64,000 nucleotides of DNA from Salinispira pacifica (GCF_000507245.1 NC_023035.1:1148501-1212500); one strand, 5' to 3'. Shown: positions 44,492 through 54,390, counted from the first letter of the stretch. Notes: generated from the letters alone by a model not told the origin. Made by a program: numbers and translations.

Positions 44492-44545
44492 CCGCGGCAT
44501 TGCATCTTAACCCGGGCTTGCATGGCCGGGGGTACAACTGCACAA

Positions 44546-44585
44546 AAAGGGCTGCCCCATACCAGGGCAGCCCTTTATTTTTTGC
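44546..44585 (+). terminator. Terminator of the acc operon
   Basis: AAAGGGCTGCCC...GGGCAGCCCTTT stem with a short loop, followed by ATTTTTT. The A-rich start makes it bidirectional with the convergent ccdA. Confidence 0.9.
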
Positions 44586-44710
44586 ATCTACAACCTGTCG
44601 AATACTGCAATCACCTTTCAGCCGGATGCTCAGTTTCCAAACTCCTGCTGCAGCATGGTGTTCCACCCTGGTGTTCCAGCCTGGTGGGCATCGGGCAGTT
44701 CCCGCCCATC

Positions 44711-45658
44711 CTATATACCCTGAAAGCCCAGCCAGCTGGAAACTATCAGCGGCAGTTCCACCGCTCCGGTGAGCTGCAGAACGACGGGAAGGAGAAAGAG
44801 CAGGGTGAAGATGATCCGCAGGGGATGTTTCTTCAGTTCCGCTTTCCGGCGGATGAACGGAAGAGCTGTAAGGAGCGAAAAGAGCAGAAATACAGCTGCA
44901 AACAGCAGGCCGCTTGTACCAGGCGCTGCCTGATGCCAGTCTTCCAGCCGGAAACTCAGACCGATGAGCCAATTGGTGATCCGCGCATACTGGCCGAAAA
45001 TCATCAGCACACCGATCACCACAAGAATTCCTCCGCTGATCCGCTGAATGGTCATCATATGGGGTTTCAGCTTTTTGAGAACAGAATCCGCCCTGGCGAT
45101 AAACAGGCTGGTAAGAAGAAACGGCAGGGCAAGTCCCAGAGAGTAGACGGACAGAAGAACCGTACCCTGAGCCAGGTTTGATGAACCGGCTGCAAGAGCC
45201 AGAATGCTGGCCAGAATCGGTCCGATACACGGCGACCAGCCTGCGGCAAATGCCATGCCCAGAAGCAAGGCTCCGCCCATCCCTGCAGGACGCTTGGCAA
45301 GGTGAAACCGTTTTTCGTAATTCAGAAAGCTGATGAAGTTGAATATGAGATTCAGTCCGAACACCGTCACGATAATTCCGGCGATCAGATTGATCCAGTA
45401 TGTTGCTCCGCTGAAGGCTGCGGCTGTTCCGCTGAAAATCATGCCCAGCACCACGAAAACCACAGTGAAGCCGAGAATGAAACTCAGCGTTTTCAGCATC
45501 AGAGGAAGCCTGGGTGATTCACCTTCCCGCAGCTCTTTCAACCCCTGTCCTCCGATGAAGGACACATAGCTGGGAACCAGAGGAAGAACACAGGGACTGA
45601 GAAAGCTTACCGTGCCCGCAGCAAATGCGAGAAAAATATTCAGATTCTGGGGATCCAT
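44711..45658 (-). CDS. ccdA: Cytochrome c biogenesis protein CcdA / thiol-disulfide transmembrane transporter
   Basis: The 315-residue protein has at least six hydrophobic segments. The opening AAGTVSFLSPCVLPLVPSYVSFIGGQG contains one redox cysteine of the CcdA/DsbD family. The second appears in AAGWSPCIGPILASILALAAGSS (about residue 160). It passes electrons from cytoplasmic thioredoxin to periplasmic thiol proteins. The TlpA-type thioredoxin gene ends four bases before its start, so this is a functional pair. Confidence 0.92.
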   Translation of the reverse strand: MDPQNLNIFLAFAAGTVSFLSPCVLPLVPSYVSFIGGQGLKELREGESPRLPLMLKTLSFILGFTVVFVVLGMIFSGTAAAFSGATYWINLIAGIIVTVFGLNLIFNFISFLNYEKRFHLAKRPAGMGGALLLGMAFAAGWSPCIGPILASILALAAGSSNLAQGTVLLSVYSLGLALPFLLTSLFIARADSVLKKLKPHMMTIQRISGGILVVIGVLMIFGQYARITNWLIGLSFRLEDWHQAAPGTSGLLFAAVFLLFSLLTALPFIRRKAELKKHPLRIIFTLLFLLPVVLQLTGAVELPLIVSSWLGFQGI

Positions 45659-45662
45659 GAAC

Positions 45663-46352
45663 TTATCCCTGCATCAGCTGACGGAAAAGCGACCGATACT
45701 GCTCGCCGTCGTATATGTGGGTGCCCACCTTTCCGGCGATCACATTACCGTCAGGACCGATAATATATGTTGTGGGAATTCCCCTGACGCCGTACTGGTA
45801 GCTGGTCCGTCCGTTGCGATCCATGAGAATGGGAAAATCATACCCCTCTTTATCCACAAAATCACTGACAACTGAAGGTTCTTCCTGCTGGTTTACCGCC
45901 AGAAGCACGAAATCCTCGTTTTTCAGATCCGCATACAGGTCATTCATCGACGGCATTTCCACCCGGCAGGGACCGCACCATGTGGCCCAGAAGTTCAGGA
46001 ACACCACTTTGCCACGAAAGTCGCTCAGAGAAACTTCGTCTCCGTTCAGGTAGTTGAGGGTGAAATCCGGAGCCTCCACGGCTTCGTCGAAGACGGTCAT
46101 TCCGATATTCCGCAATGCAGCCAAAGCCTGTTCACGGGTCTGTATTGAAGAAGGCACAGGTGCTGCCGATTCACCTTCGGATGAGTTCTGCACCTGCTCC
46201 TCAGGCTGGGCGGTGTCCGGGGATTGGCCAGCGGGAGCGGCGGATTCCGAACCTCCCATGGCAGAGAGTTGTAACGGGATGAAAAGAAAAGCCGTAAAAA
46301 TCATCAGGGCGGTCATCAGGCGAAACCGGCCATGGACTGCTGTTTTGCTCAT
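45663..46352 (-). CDS. TlpA/ResA-like thioredoxin family protein
   Basis: The 229-residue protein has a hydrophobic N-terminal segment (about 8-26), then an Ala/Pro/Glu-rich linker, and a thioredoxin fold. The active site is WATWCGPCRVEMP (Cys-x2-Cys), with the cis-Pro in RGIPTTYIIG. It would act outside the membrane, reduced by the adjacent CcdA. The ATG at 46352 begins directly with the signal segment and is preferred over a start 12 codons upstream. Confidence 0.9.
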   Translation of the reverse strand: MSKTAVHGRFRLMTALMIFTAFLFIPLQLSAMGGSESAAPAGQSPDTAQPEEQVQNSSEGESAAPVPSSIQTREQALAALRNIGMTVFDEAVEAPDFTLNYLNGDEVSLSDFRGKVVFLNFWATWCGPCRVEMPSMNDLYADLKNEDFVLLAVNQQEEPSVVSDFVDKEGYDFPILMDRNGRTSYQYGVRGIPTTYIIGPDGNVIAGKVGTHIYDGEQYRSLFRQLMQG

Positions 46353-46463
46353 ATATAACTCCGAATATATAGTAAAGTTATGAACCAATATAGTTATTAT
46401 CCGGGCAAATGAAAAGAACTAACCGCCGGGAAACAGAAAATTGTCGGATGTTGCCGCCCGTTC

Positions 46464-46508
46464 CGCCACCCATCTGGAGCTACCGCCGCCACCCATCTGG
46501 AGCTACCG
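46464..46508. repeat. Two-copy 22-bp tandem repeat
   Basis: CGCCACCCATCTGGAGCTACCG occurs twice (46464-46485, 46487-46508) in the spacer between the protease and thioredoxin genes. A shorter related piece (ATACCGGCAGA) follows. Confidence 0.85.
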
Positions 46509-46568
46509 GCAGAGATACCGGCAGATTCCCCAGTTCCGGCTGCTTCCCGCAAATTCCGCTGCCGTGAG

Positions 46569-47213
46569 CTACATGCCGAGATACCCGCTGAACAAAAGGG
46601 CGGAAAAATTATACCCAAGATGAACCAGAATGGGATACCGCAGTTTCCCGCTGAACAGATAGAGCCAGCCGAGAATCACACCGGAAAGGAGGGAAAAGAT
46701 AATCCCCGGCAGTCCGGCATACACGTGCCCCAGGGAAAAAAGCAGTGCGGCTGCGATAACCGCAGCAGGTCCGGATGCACCCATCCGTTTCAGCCCCTGC
46801 AGAAGAATTTTCCGGTAGAACAGTTCTTCAACCTGCACCGCTGCAATTGTAAGACAGATAACGAGTATCAGCCCGGAAACGCTGTCGGGGCGGGAAAACA
46901 CCGGCCCAGTCTGTATATCAGACAGACTGGCTGCAGCCAGGTTCATGATGAAGATGAAAAGATAACTCAGCGCCGATGCTGTTGCAGCGGCCCACAGCCT
47001 GGGGCGGGTGCTGTTCGGCTTTTCCCGGTAGCTTCCCCGGGAAAGCATTATCCACAGCACAGCGATTTTGACCAGATTTACCCCCAGCAATACGGCGGGA
47101 ACGGAAAAATCTGCCCGAAACAGGGCAGGAAGGAGGAGAAAGTCGATAAGATAAGAGAAAATGAGAAAAAGCGCGATATCTTTACAGGAAGCGCTGCAGT
47201 TACGTATAATCAT
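46569..47213 (-). CDS. CPBP intramembrane metalloprotease
   Basis: The 214-residue protein has about six to seven membrane segments. The CPBP (CAAX/bacteriocin-processing) motifs are visible: EELFYRK (about residue 128), LLFSLGHVYAG with the second metal His, and LVHLGYNFSALL near the end. These proteases act inside the membrane on unidentified substrates, often in self-immunity or membrane protein turnover. Confidence 0.88.
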   Translation of the reverse strand: MIIRNCSASCKDIALFLIFSYLIDFLLLPALFRADFSVPAVLLGVNLVKIAVLWIMLSRGSYREKPNSTRPRLWAAATASALSYLFIFIMNLAAASLSDIQTGPVFSRPDSVSGLILVICLTIAAVQVEELFYRKILLQGLKRMGASGPAAVIAAALLFSLGHVYAGLPGIIFSLLSGVILGWLYLFSGKLRYPILVHLGYNFSALLFSGYLGM

Positions 47214-47337
47214 ACCAATACTCCCGGCTCAGTCAGATCCGCCCGGAGCCGTTTTTACGGGCTTTTTCACGCCGGTCAGGGACTCGGTATCGCAGCGGAA
47301 CACACTTTTGCGGCGGATGTCCATTGGAGCGAATTGA

Positions 47338-48331
47338 ATGACCATATTTCTTATCATACTCATCGTGCTGATTGTGCTTGCCTCGATTCTCATCCAGCGT
47401 TCCGGAGGATTCAGTTTTCCATGGATGAGTTTTTATGTCAAAGGAAAGGAAGCGGGCTTTTCATGGGGAGAGATCAATCTGCTGCGGAAGGTGGCAGTCC
47501 AGAATAGTCTTCCCAACCCCAGTTCCCTGTTCTGGTCAGAAAAAACCCTGGACCGCTCAATTCGCGGGGTGATAGTCCGCCAGCGCTCAAAAGGCGTTGC
47601 CGAAAGCCCCGACTCTACGGAATTTCTTTCCAAGCTGTTTGAATTCCGGAAGCGGGTGGAGTTCAGCCTGCCCAAATACCGGCTGGGGATTACCACCACC
47701 AGGAACATGGTTGCAGGGCAATATATCAAAATTGTGCTTCCCGGAGCCGGGGTGTACCTTTCCAAAATTGTGGAAAATCTCCGGAAATATCTGGCCATCG
47801 CATACCCCGAAGGTAAGGCTCTGCCGCCGGGGTTCAGCTGGAGAGGACAGAAAGTCAAAGTCTATTTCTGGCGCAAGGAAGATGCCGGGTATTTTTTCGA
47901 AACCGATGTGTTGGGAGATTACACCGATAAGCAGTATCCCATCCTGCATATCAAGCATTCGGACAGTCTCGCCCGTGTTCAGAAACGGAACAGCATCAGG
48001 GTCGGTCTCAATCAGAGTGCATATCTGTACCGTCTGCGCAGCATACATGAAGCCTCGGAGTCTGTGGAGCACAGCGGGGGTACCGCTGTAAAATTGTGGA
48101 TATTTCCGAAGACGGCGCAGGTGTGATGGTCGGCGGTCGGGGAAAAGCCGGAATGCCGGTTAAAATCCAAACCGACCTTCAGGGCCAGTCGGTAATCCTC
48201 AACGGTGTGGTAAAGGATGTGAGCTACAAGGATTCGAAGAATGTCTCCATTCTCCATGTCCAGGCAGTGAATCCCAGTCCGATGATGAAAAACCGGATTC
48301 TCAGCTATGTTTACGGCATATTTAAGGATTG
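47338..48331 (+). pseudogene. PilZ-domain c-di-GMP-binding protein, frameshifted
   Basis: Residues 1-249 or so have an N-terminal membrane anchor (about 4-24), a large N-terminal domain and the start of PilZ with the QKRNSIRV motif (RxxxR). The frame then shifts at a run of five G (48076-48080). It resumes in another frame as YRCKIVDISEDGAGVMVGGRG, which contains the [D/N]xSxxG motif, and ends KNRILSYVYGIFKD at 48331. Six G would restore one frame of about 331 residues. This is either a real mutation, a phase-variable tract or a sequencing error. It probably binds c-di-GMP to control motility. Confidence 0.85.
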
Positions 48332-48534
48332 AGAAAATAGTAATTTGATTGCAAAAGCTCCCGGGACTCATTAGTATTTGCTGTGAGACGGTCCGGAGAA
48401 AAATTGCATCATCACTGATCCCATGGATCGTCAGCGGGTAACTATTTGGCCGCTGCAGCATTATTATGTATATTGACCATGGCAATGGAAAATCTGTGAT
48501 TTTGAAATTGCCTCTCGAGTAATTGGAGGAATTC

Positions 48535-49743
48535 ATGAAGACCACTGCACGATACAGCATCCTTCTTGCATTAATCGTATTTACTGCCTTTGCAGCGTCC
48601 GCCCAGGATGATAACGGCAGCAATGAAAATCTGCCCGCCGAGGTAAGGGCTTTTGTGGAAGCCTTTGAACGGGTTGAGGATGTTGGGAAACTTGAAGTGA
48701 TCCAGAGCACCCTGGATGCGGAAGTGAGTCAGTTGGAAACATTTTACAGCGATGTGCTGGACTATGTGGTAAATAACGAAGACAGTATCAATTCAAACAC
48801 CCAGCTTCGGGAAATGGCGCTCCTGGTATTTCCCCGGATCATCGAAGGCGGATTCACCGGAATGAATCCCCAGTTGTGGACTCTCTTCGATTCTGTTGAA
48901 GAAACATTCTGGAGAATTGAAGTTCTGAATGTGATGCAGGAGGTGGGCCAGGGCGACCGTCAGCTGGCGGTAAATCTTGCAGATTGGATGGCAGACCAGA
49001 ACCAGAGCAAGAGGGCGGGAACCCGTCCTGATTTTCAGGTGGTGAGAGAAGCCGTTGAAACTCTGGGTGCGCTGGGGGATCCGGTGGTGTATCCGGTGCT
49101 TCTTGACACCGTGTTGAACCAGTATTCCGCGGAAATATCCGGAATCGCCCTTCGGGCCATATCAGAGTATGAAAACCGTGAGGATCTGCTGGTTGAAACT
49201 GTGGAAGACAGCCAGCCCCCCATCAAACGTGAACTTTTCACCCTTTATACCAACCGTGATGAGTTTGATGATATCATTCTCGAGGTTTCACACCGGGTGC
49301 TTTCCCATATTCTTGAAGCCCGGCCCAACAACATGGAAGCCAGAATCACCCTGGACAGCATCCGTCTTGATGCGGTTCGTATCCTTTCTGAATCTCCCAG
49401 GGAAGAATTTGCCCCCGCACTCATCGCTCACCTGGATGCAGCCATCCGCTCCTACGATCGGGGAACGGCGGATAAAAGCCTGCTCCTTGAGGCAATCGGA
49501 GCCCTGGGTCAAACCGACAGCACCGATGCTGCCGTGCGGCTGGCGGAATACCTGGACCTTATCAACACCTATACCGAACTTGACCGTCCCTTTGACCGAC
49601 AGATCACCCTGGCAGTTATAAATAATCTGAAAACCCTGGGAAAACCCGAAGCATACAACCCCTTATACATGGTTACAGTATTGAACTATTCCAACGGTGT
49701 ACAGGATGCAGCCCGGGAAGCCCTTGAAGCGGTCAGTCAATAA
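48535..49743 (+). CDS. Exported HEAT-repeat-like protein
   Basis: The 402-residue protein has a signal peptide (MKTTARYSILLALIVFTAFAASAQ, about 24 residues) and a helical repeat body. Periodic segments such as ALGDPVVYPVLLDTVLNQY and GALGQTDSTDAAVRLAEYL resemble HEAT repeats. The ATG at 48535 follows GGAGGAATTC. Similar exported repeat proteins occur in spirochaetes; role unknown, probably a scaffold. A terminator-like stem at 49819-49839 follows. Confidence 0.75.
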   Translation: MKTTARYSILLALIVFTAFAASAQDDNGSNENLPAEVRAFVEAFERVEDVGKLEVIQSTLDAEVSQLETFYSDVLDYVVNNEDSINSNTQLREMALLVFPRIIEGGFTGMNPQLWTLFDSVEETFWRIEVLNVMQEVGQGDRQLAVNLADWMADQNQSKRAGTRPDFQVVREAVETLGALGDPVVYPVLLDTVLNQYSAEISGIALRAISEYENREDLLVETVEDSQPPIKRELFTLYTNRDEFDDIILEVSHRVLSHILEARPNNMEARITLDSIRLDAVRILSESPREEFAPALIAHLDAAIRSYDRGTADKSLLLEAIGALGQTDSTDAAVRLAEYLDLINTYTELDRPFDRQITLAVINNLKTLGKPEAYNPLYMVTVLNYSNGVQDAAREALEAVSQ

Positions 49744-49818
49744 CTGGTGACATCGACCTGATCTTTCCGCCGATCAGGCACTGACTTCCTTCGGGGAGTC
49801 AGCCGCATCGGTGAATCG

Positions 49819-49850
49819 CGCCCTCCTGTATATGGAGGGCGTTGTTGTTT
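49819..49850 (+). terminator. Terminator-like stem before comEC
   Basis: GCCCTCC...GGAGGGC with a 7-base loop, followed by GTTGTTGTTT. It overlaps the probable start region of ComEC, so it could instead hide that start. Confidence 0.5.
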
Positions 49851-51746
49851 CTGCTTGAACTTACCGCATATGCTGCTTTATACCGCCGGCTGTCAGATGC
49901 GTCAGAACCGGTTCTCTGGATTTCTCCCTGGCTGATACTTTTTGCTGGAGTTCTCTTTCTTGCCGTCTCACAGCTTCTTTCCCGAATATCATCTTCACAC
50001 CCGGGACGCTTCCCGGAAACGGGATCCCATCTTCCCTCCCGTGCAGCATGGACCGTCTCCACCCTGCTGACCCTCTGGATTTTTGCAGGTCTCAGTACCG
50101 GCAACACCCTGATTCCCCGCTTTCCCGGCCAAGCGTCGAATCTATCGTCGGACCTGTCGTCGGACGCATCGTCGGTGTCCGCCAGAGAAATCCGGGTACA
50201 GGGCAGGGTGGATGCCGACAGCCGGCTGGATTACCGGGGCCGCACCATTCACAGCATGCATAATCTCATTCTGACGATGGAAAACGGTTCCAGCTTCTCC
50301 AGGCCCGGAAGCATCATCTTTGAAATACCCGGTGAACGGTTTTTCATGGGAGAACGGCTTGAAATTCAGTTCACAGCTTCGGCCCGGGATCTTGCACGGC
50401 TGCCGTTGCCTGCCGGCACCGTGGAACTTCTGAGCACAGGAACTCAATGGGGAAATCCAGGCGCACAGGTTGCCGATCCTCCGGCACAGGATCCGGAGAC
50501 CGCAGGGGAGGGCCTGGCGAGGGAAACACCCGCAATAACAGCAACAGCAGTAACAGCAACAGCAACAGCAGTCAAAGCGGCAGCAGAGGCGGGGCTTGCC
50601 CTTCGACGGAAAATACGCATAAGAATTCTTGAAGGGCTTCAGCTGCTGGATAACCCCGGAAGGGCATTTGTCCAGAGTCTGGTTCTGGGCTATCGCAGCG
50701 GACTTCCGGGAATATTTTCCACTGTTTTCCGTCAGGCGGGGGTAATGCACATTCTGGTGCTCAGCGGCATGCATCTTGTGCTTCTCTATGCCGGGGTACT
50801 CAGGCTGCTGCCCGGGTTCTGTCCGGCGGTTCTGAGAGAAATTATCGCCCTTGTCACAATCTTTCTCTATCTGGGACTTATAAACCCCGGAACATCCGCA
50901 TTCAGGGCGGCGGGGGCCATATTCTGCTATTCCGCGGCAACCATGGCGGGGGTTCGCCTGCGGCCGGTTCTCCTTCTCCGACTTATATGGACCGGCCTCA
51001 TCCTGATCCGTCCTGTGTCCTTGCTGGACCCGGGAATGTACCTTTCATTTGCCGCCGTGTGGGGGCTGATGAATTTCCGTGCACCCTTCGTGTTCCTCGC
51101 CGCCGGCCTGCGCTGGCGAATCACCCGGCGGAGGAATGGTGGAGCCGCTCCGGGCAGGAACGGGGAGAATACCGATATGACTGACGGGGCGGCAGTTAGG
51201 AACCCTCTGCGCCGGCTCCTGCAATGGGCGGGGGAGATGCTGGCAAGTTCCCTTGCCGCCCAGACCGCCGTCATGCCGCTGGCATTGTTGCTGTTTTCCG
51301 GTTTTTCTCCCCATTCATGGATTGTTCTTCCTCTGGTGATCATTCCCTTTTATCTGCTGTTTGCAGTTTCCGTGTGTGCCATTCCCCTGCTTCTGGTGCT
51401 GCCCTCTGCAGCCGCCGGTCTGGATGCGCTTCTTCAGGTCATTATCGGAGCTATGCACGCCCTGCTTTTTCCATTTCACCTCCTGGGAGCTGGGCTGAAT
51501 GAAGCTTCCCGGTGGCTGAAACTGGTCGGAGTATCTTGCTTTCTGGGCATTCCTCTTTCCTGGCAGTTCTATTGTGTGAAGCATGCGCTTCTGGTATCTT
51601 CCTCCCATGTTCAACTACGATTCAGTAAAGGATATCCGGGAGCTTCTCTCCAGCCGGGGTATTGCCATGCAAAAACGCTTCGGTCAGAACTTCATGATCA
51701 ATCCGGACATGAGAAAGAAGGTGGTGGATTGCCTTCCTCCTGTTGA
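49842..51746 (+). CDS. comEC: ComEC/Rec2-type DNA-uptake channel, without a C-terminal nuclease domain
   Basis: About 634 residues. N-terminal membrane helices are followed by an extracytoplasmic DUF4131/OB-like region (about 95-205) and the competence-domain helix bundle with VMHILVLSGMHLVLLYAGVLRLLPG (about residue 300). The metallo-beta-lactamase domain of long ComEC proteins is absent. TTG 49842 is the first usable start after an in-frame TGA at 49812. Residues about 228-245 are an Ala/Thr hexanucleotide repeat. The last 47 codons overlap the RsmA gene by 140 bases in another frame, an unusually long overlap. Confidence 0.8.
   Translation: MLFLLELTAYAALYRRLSDASEPVLWISPWLILFAGVLFLAVSQLLSRISSSHPGRFPETGSHLPSRAAWTVSTLLTLWIFAGLSTGNTLIPRFPGQASNLSSDLSSDASSVSAREIRVQGRVDADSRLDYRGRTIHSMHNLILTMENGSSFSRPGSIIFEIPGERFFMGERLEIQFTASARDLARLPLPAGTVELLSTGTQWGNPGAQVADPPAQDPETAGEGLARETPAITATAVTATATAVKAAAEAGLALRRKIRIRILEGLQLLDNPGRAFVQSLVLGYRSGLPGIFSTVFRQAGVMHILVLSGMHLVLLYAGVLRLLPGFCPAVLREIIALVTIFLYLGLINPGTSAFRAAGAIFCYSAATMAGVRLRPVLLLRLIWTGLILIRPVSLLDPGMYLSFAAVWGLMNFRAPFVFLAAGLRWRITRRRNGGAAPGRNGENTDMTDGAAVRNPLRRLLQWAGEMLASSLAAQTAVMPLALLLFSGFSPHSWIVLPLVIIPFYLLFAVSVCAIPLLLVLPSAAAGLDALLQVIIGAMHALLFPFHLLGAGLNEASRWLKLVGVSCFLGIPLSWQFYCVKHALLVSSSHVQLRFSKGYPGASLQPGYCHAKTLRSELHDQSGHEKEGGGLPSSC
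50520..50590 (+). repeat. ACAGCA hexanucleotide microsatellite inside comEC
   Basis: Tandem ACAGCA/ACAGCAGT units encode TATAVTATATAV in an extracytoplasmic loop. Six-base units preserve the frame if copy number changes. Confidence 0.75.
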
Positions 51747-52514
51747 AGGCAGGGAAGTTTGGGAGATCGGACCGGGAATCGGTGCGTTGAGCAGAGAGCT
51801 TCTGGACAGGTCCGCCCGGGTCACCATGTTTGAAATTGACCGGGGCTTTATCGCACTTCTCAAGGAGTTGTTCAAGGCTGATATTCACAACGGCAGCCTC
51901 AGGATTGTTGAGGGCGATGCATCCAAGACTCTCTTCAGCCAACCGGAGAGGCCCGGGATGATTATCGGGAATTTGCCCTACAACGTGGGCTCGGGAATTA
52001 TTTCAAGGCTTCTCACCTCGGGTTTTCATGACCTTCCCATGGTGTTCACCCTCCAGAAGGAGGTTGTTGAGCGTATCTGCGCCAATCCTGGTACACCCCG
52101 GTACGGCAGCTTTTCGGTGCTGGCCCAGTATGCAATGGAGTGCAGAAATGCCGGGAACATATCTCCGGGATCCTTTTACCCTGCACCGGAGGTCTCCAGC
52201 GCAATTCTCCGTATGACCCCGGAAAAAACTTCCTGCGGGGCCCGGGAGCTGGCAATTCTGGATGCGGTCCTGAGAACCCTGTTTCACAACAGGCGAAAGA
52301 CTCTGGCAAACAATATCAAGAAGATGGGGGAAGGCCGCCGGATTAAACCGGCGAACGGGACGTCCCCCGGCCAGCCCCCGCCTCCATGATGATTACCCCC
52401 GGGTTAATGAACCGGGCCCTGACGGAACTGGCCATAGACAGCCGTGCCAGAGCCGATGCACTGCAGATGGAGGATTTCCGCAGGCTTGTGGGATTCCTCC
52501 TGGAGAACGCCTGA
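51607..52514 (+). pseudogene. rsmA: 16S rRNA dimethyladenosine methyltransferase RsmA (KsgA), C-terminus frameshifted
   Basis: The 5' frame (51607-52389) has the SAM site EIGPGIGALSREL (about residue 58) and the catalytic GNLPYNVGSG. It methylates two adenines in 16S rRNA. It ends in an unnatural proline-rich tail (SPGQPPPP). The missing C-terminal helices appear in another frame at about 52391-52514 (LTELAIDSRARADALQMEDFRRL). Loss of one base in a C-rich stretch between 52360 and 52385 explains this. RsmA is usually needed, so a sequencing error is plausible. ATG 51607 is preferred to an upstream one. Confidence 0.85.
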
Positions 52515-52653
52515 CCGGACGGATTTACTGACCCGAGCCACTAACCCGAGCCACTGACCGGAGTCGCGGTGCAGCCTTAAAAGGAGGCCCAAAAAACTGC
52601 CCGGTCCATACTGACCGGCCCGCTGACAAGGCCCCCAGGCCGGCCTGCTGGAA

Positions 52654-53529
52654 TCAGATCAGTTTGAGATCCTTCAGGGTTTTTTTGATTTTCTGCTTCA
52701 CATCATCAGAGGGTTCGCACAAAGGCAGCCGGTAGCGGTCGCTGCAGTGACCTTTGAGATGCATTGCATACTTAACCGGGATGGGATTGGTATCGAGAAA
52801 CATGGCCTTGAACAGGGGCATGAGCCGGTAATGCAGCTCCCTTGCTCCCGCAAGGTTCGCACTGGCCGCAAGAGTTGCCAGTTCCTTCATCTCCCCGGGA
52901 ATAATATTGCTGGCAACCGATACAACTCCTTCAGCCCCCACGCTCATCAGCGGCAGCGTCACATTGTCGTCTCCGCTGAGCAGGGAAAAACCCTGGGGGC
53001 GGCGGTGAATAATATCCATCACCTGTGCCAGATCGCCGCTGGCTTCTTTCACCCCGGTAATCTGGGGATGCTCAGCCAGGCGGAGAATGGTGTCTGCTTC
53101 AATATTTTTTCCCGTCCGTCCGGGAATGTTGTAGATAATCACGGGAAGTCCCGTCGCCTCGCCGATGGCCGCAAAGTGGCGGTAAAATCCTTCCTGACTG
53201 GGCTTGTTGTAATAGGGGGCGACCTGAAGACTGGCTGCGGCTCCCATGTCCCGGGCTTTAATGGTCATGTCGATGGCTTCGCTGGTTGAGTTGGACCCGG
53301 TTCCCGCAATGACCGGAACCCGGCCTGCGCTCTGCTCGATCACAATACGGATCACTTCAAGGTTCTCTTCGTGGGTCACCGTAGGGCTTTCCCCGGTGGT
53401 TCCCATGGGCACCAGACCGTCGACACCGCCGTCAATCTGATCCTCCACGATCTTTCTCAGCGCCGCCTCATCTATGGACCCGTCTTCGGTAAAGGGGGTG
53501 ATCAGTGCGGTATATACTCCGGTGAACAT
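52654..53529 (-). CDS. dapA: 4-hydroxy-tetrahydrodipicolinate synthase DapA
   Basis: The 291-residue TIM barrel has MGTTGESPT with the catalytic Thr pair (about 43-44), IIYNIPGRTG with the catalytic Tyr (about 133) and the Schiff-base Lys in GVKEASGD (about 161). It condenses aspartate semialdehyde and pyruvate in lysine/diaminopimelate synthesis. It is the last gene of the minus-strand cluster pta-dapB-dapA. Confidence 0.96.
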   Translation of the reverse strand: MFTGVYTALITPFTEDGSIDEAALRKIVEDQIDGGVDGLVPMGTTGESPTVTHEENLEVIRIVIEQSAGRVPVIAGTGSNSTSEAIDMTIKARDMGAAASLQVAPYYNKPSQEGFYRHFAAIGEATGLPVIIYNIPGRTGKNIEADTILRLAEHPQITGVKEASGDLAQVMDIIHRRPQGFSLLSGDDNVTLPLMSVGAEGVVSVASNIIPGEMKELATLAASANLAGARELHYRLMPLFKAMFLDTNPIPVKYAMHLKGHCSDRYRLPLCEPSDDVKQKIKKTLKDLKLI

Positions 53530-53600
53530 TTTTGCCTCCTGTGGGCGGGCGGGGGATTCCGCCGTTAATTTCGTCAGTATTTTTCAGCTTTCCGTCAGGG

Positions 53601-54344
53601 TCAGCTTTCCATCAAGTCCCGGAAAAAGCTGTCTGCATGATGCATGCCCCGTTTTTCCATCAGCCATTCAAGTCCAATGACCGAACCCGAGGCAAAACCC
53701 GATCTGTTTCGTGCGCTGTGCTCCAGCACAATGCTGTCGGCGGGACTGTCCATGGTAACCCGGTGAATACCGGGAATATGCCCTCCCCGAACGGTTCCGA
53801 TGTGAAGCTCATCATCCCGAATTTCCCTCTGAAGGGGATCAAAACAGATGCTCTTCTTCCGCTCCAGGTTTTCAAGAATTTTTCCTGCCAGGGTCAGAGC
53901 GGTTCCCGACGGACTGTCCTTCTTTTTCTTATGGTGATATTCATGCATCATAATGTCATAATCATCAAGGGAGTTGATCAGTCCTGCGGCCTCTTCCACA
54001 ATCCGGAAGAAGAGGTTGGCACCGGGACTGAAATTTGAGCCGTAAAGCAGGGCTCCTCCGGTGCTTTTCACGATCTCTTCGGCCTTCGCTTCCTGCTCCT
54101 GCCACCCGGTGGTGCCGATGACCACAGGGATGTTCCGGCTGGAGAGGAATGATATTCTGTCCAGAATACCCTCCGGGAGTCCGAACTCTATGACTCCCTG
54201 GGTATCTTTCACCGCCTCGTCGCTGAGTTCACTGAACAATCCCTGAACAGGATCAACGGTGGAGACAATGGTATGGCCCCGCTTTTCAGCGATCTGTTCC
54301 ACCTCTTTCCCCATTCTGCCGTAGCCGATGATGGTGATATTCAT
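53601..54344 (-). CDS. dapB: 4-hydroxy-tetrahydrodipicolinate reductase DapB
   Basis: The 247-residue protein has a nucleotide-binding GYGRMGKEV at residues 7-15 and the substrate-binding EYHHKKKKDSPSGTAL (about 138-153). It reduces the DapA product with NAD(P)H. It lies 71 bases before dapA in the same direction. Confidence 0.95.
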   Translation of the reverse strand: MNITIIGYGRMGKEVEQIAEKRGHTIVSTVDPVQGLFSELSDEAVKDTQGVIEFGLPEGILDRISFLSSRNIPVVIGTTGWQEQEAKAEEIVKSTGGALLYGSNFSPGANLFFRIVEEAAGLINSLDDYDIMMHEYHHKKKKDSPSGTALTLAGKILENLERKKSICFDPLQREIRDDELHIGTVRGGHIPGIHRVTMDSPADSIVLEHSARNRSGFASGSVIGLEWLMEKRGMHHADSFFRDLMES

Positions 54345-54390
54345 ATATGCCGTTCCTTTTGCTGTTTTTTGTGTGAGGCCGGTTCAGGCC

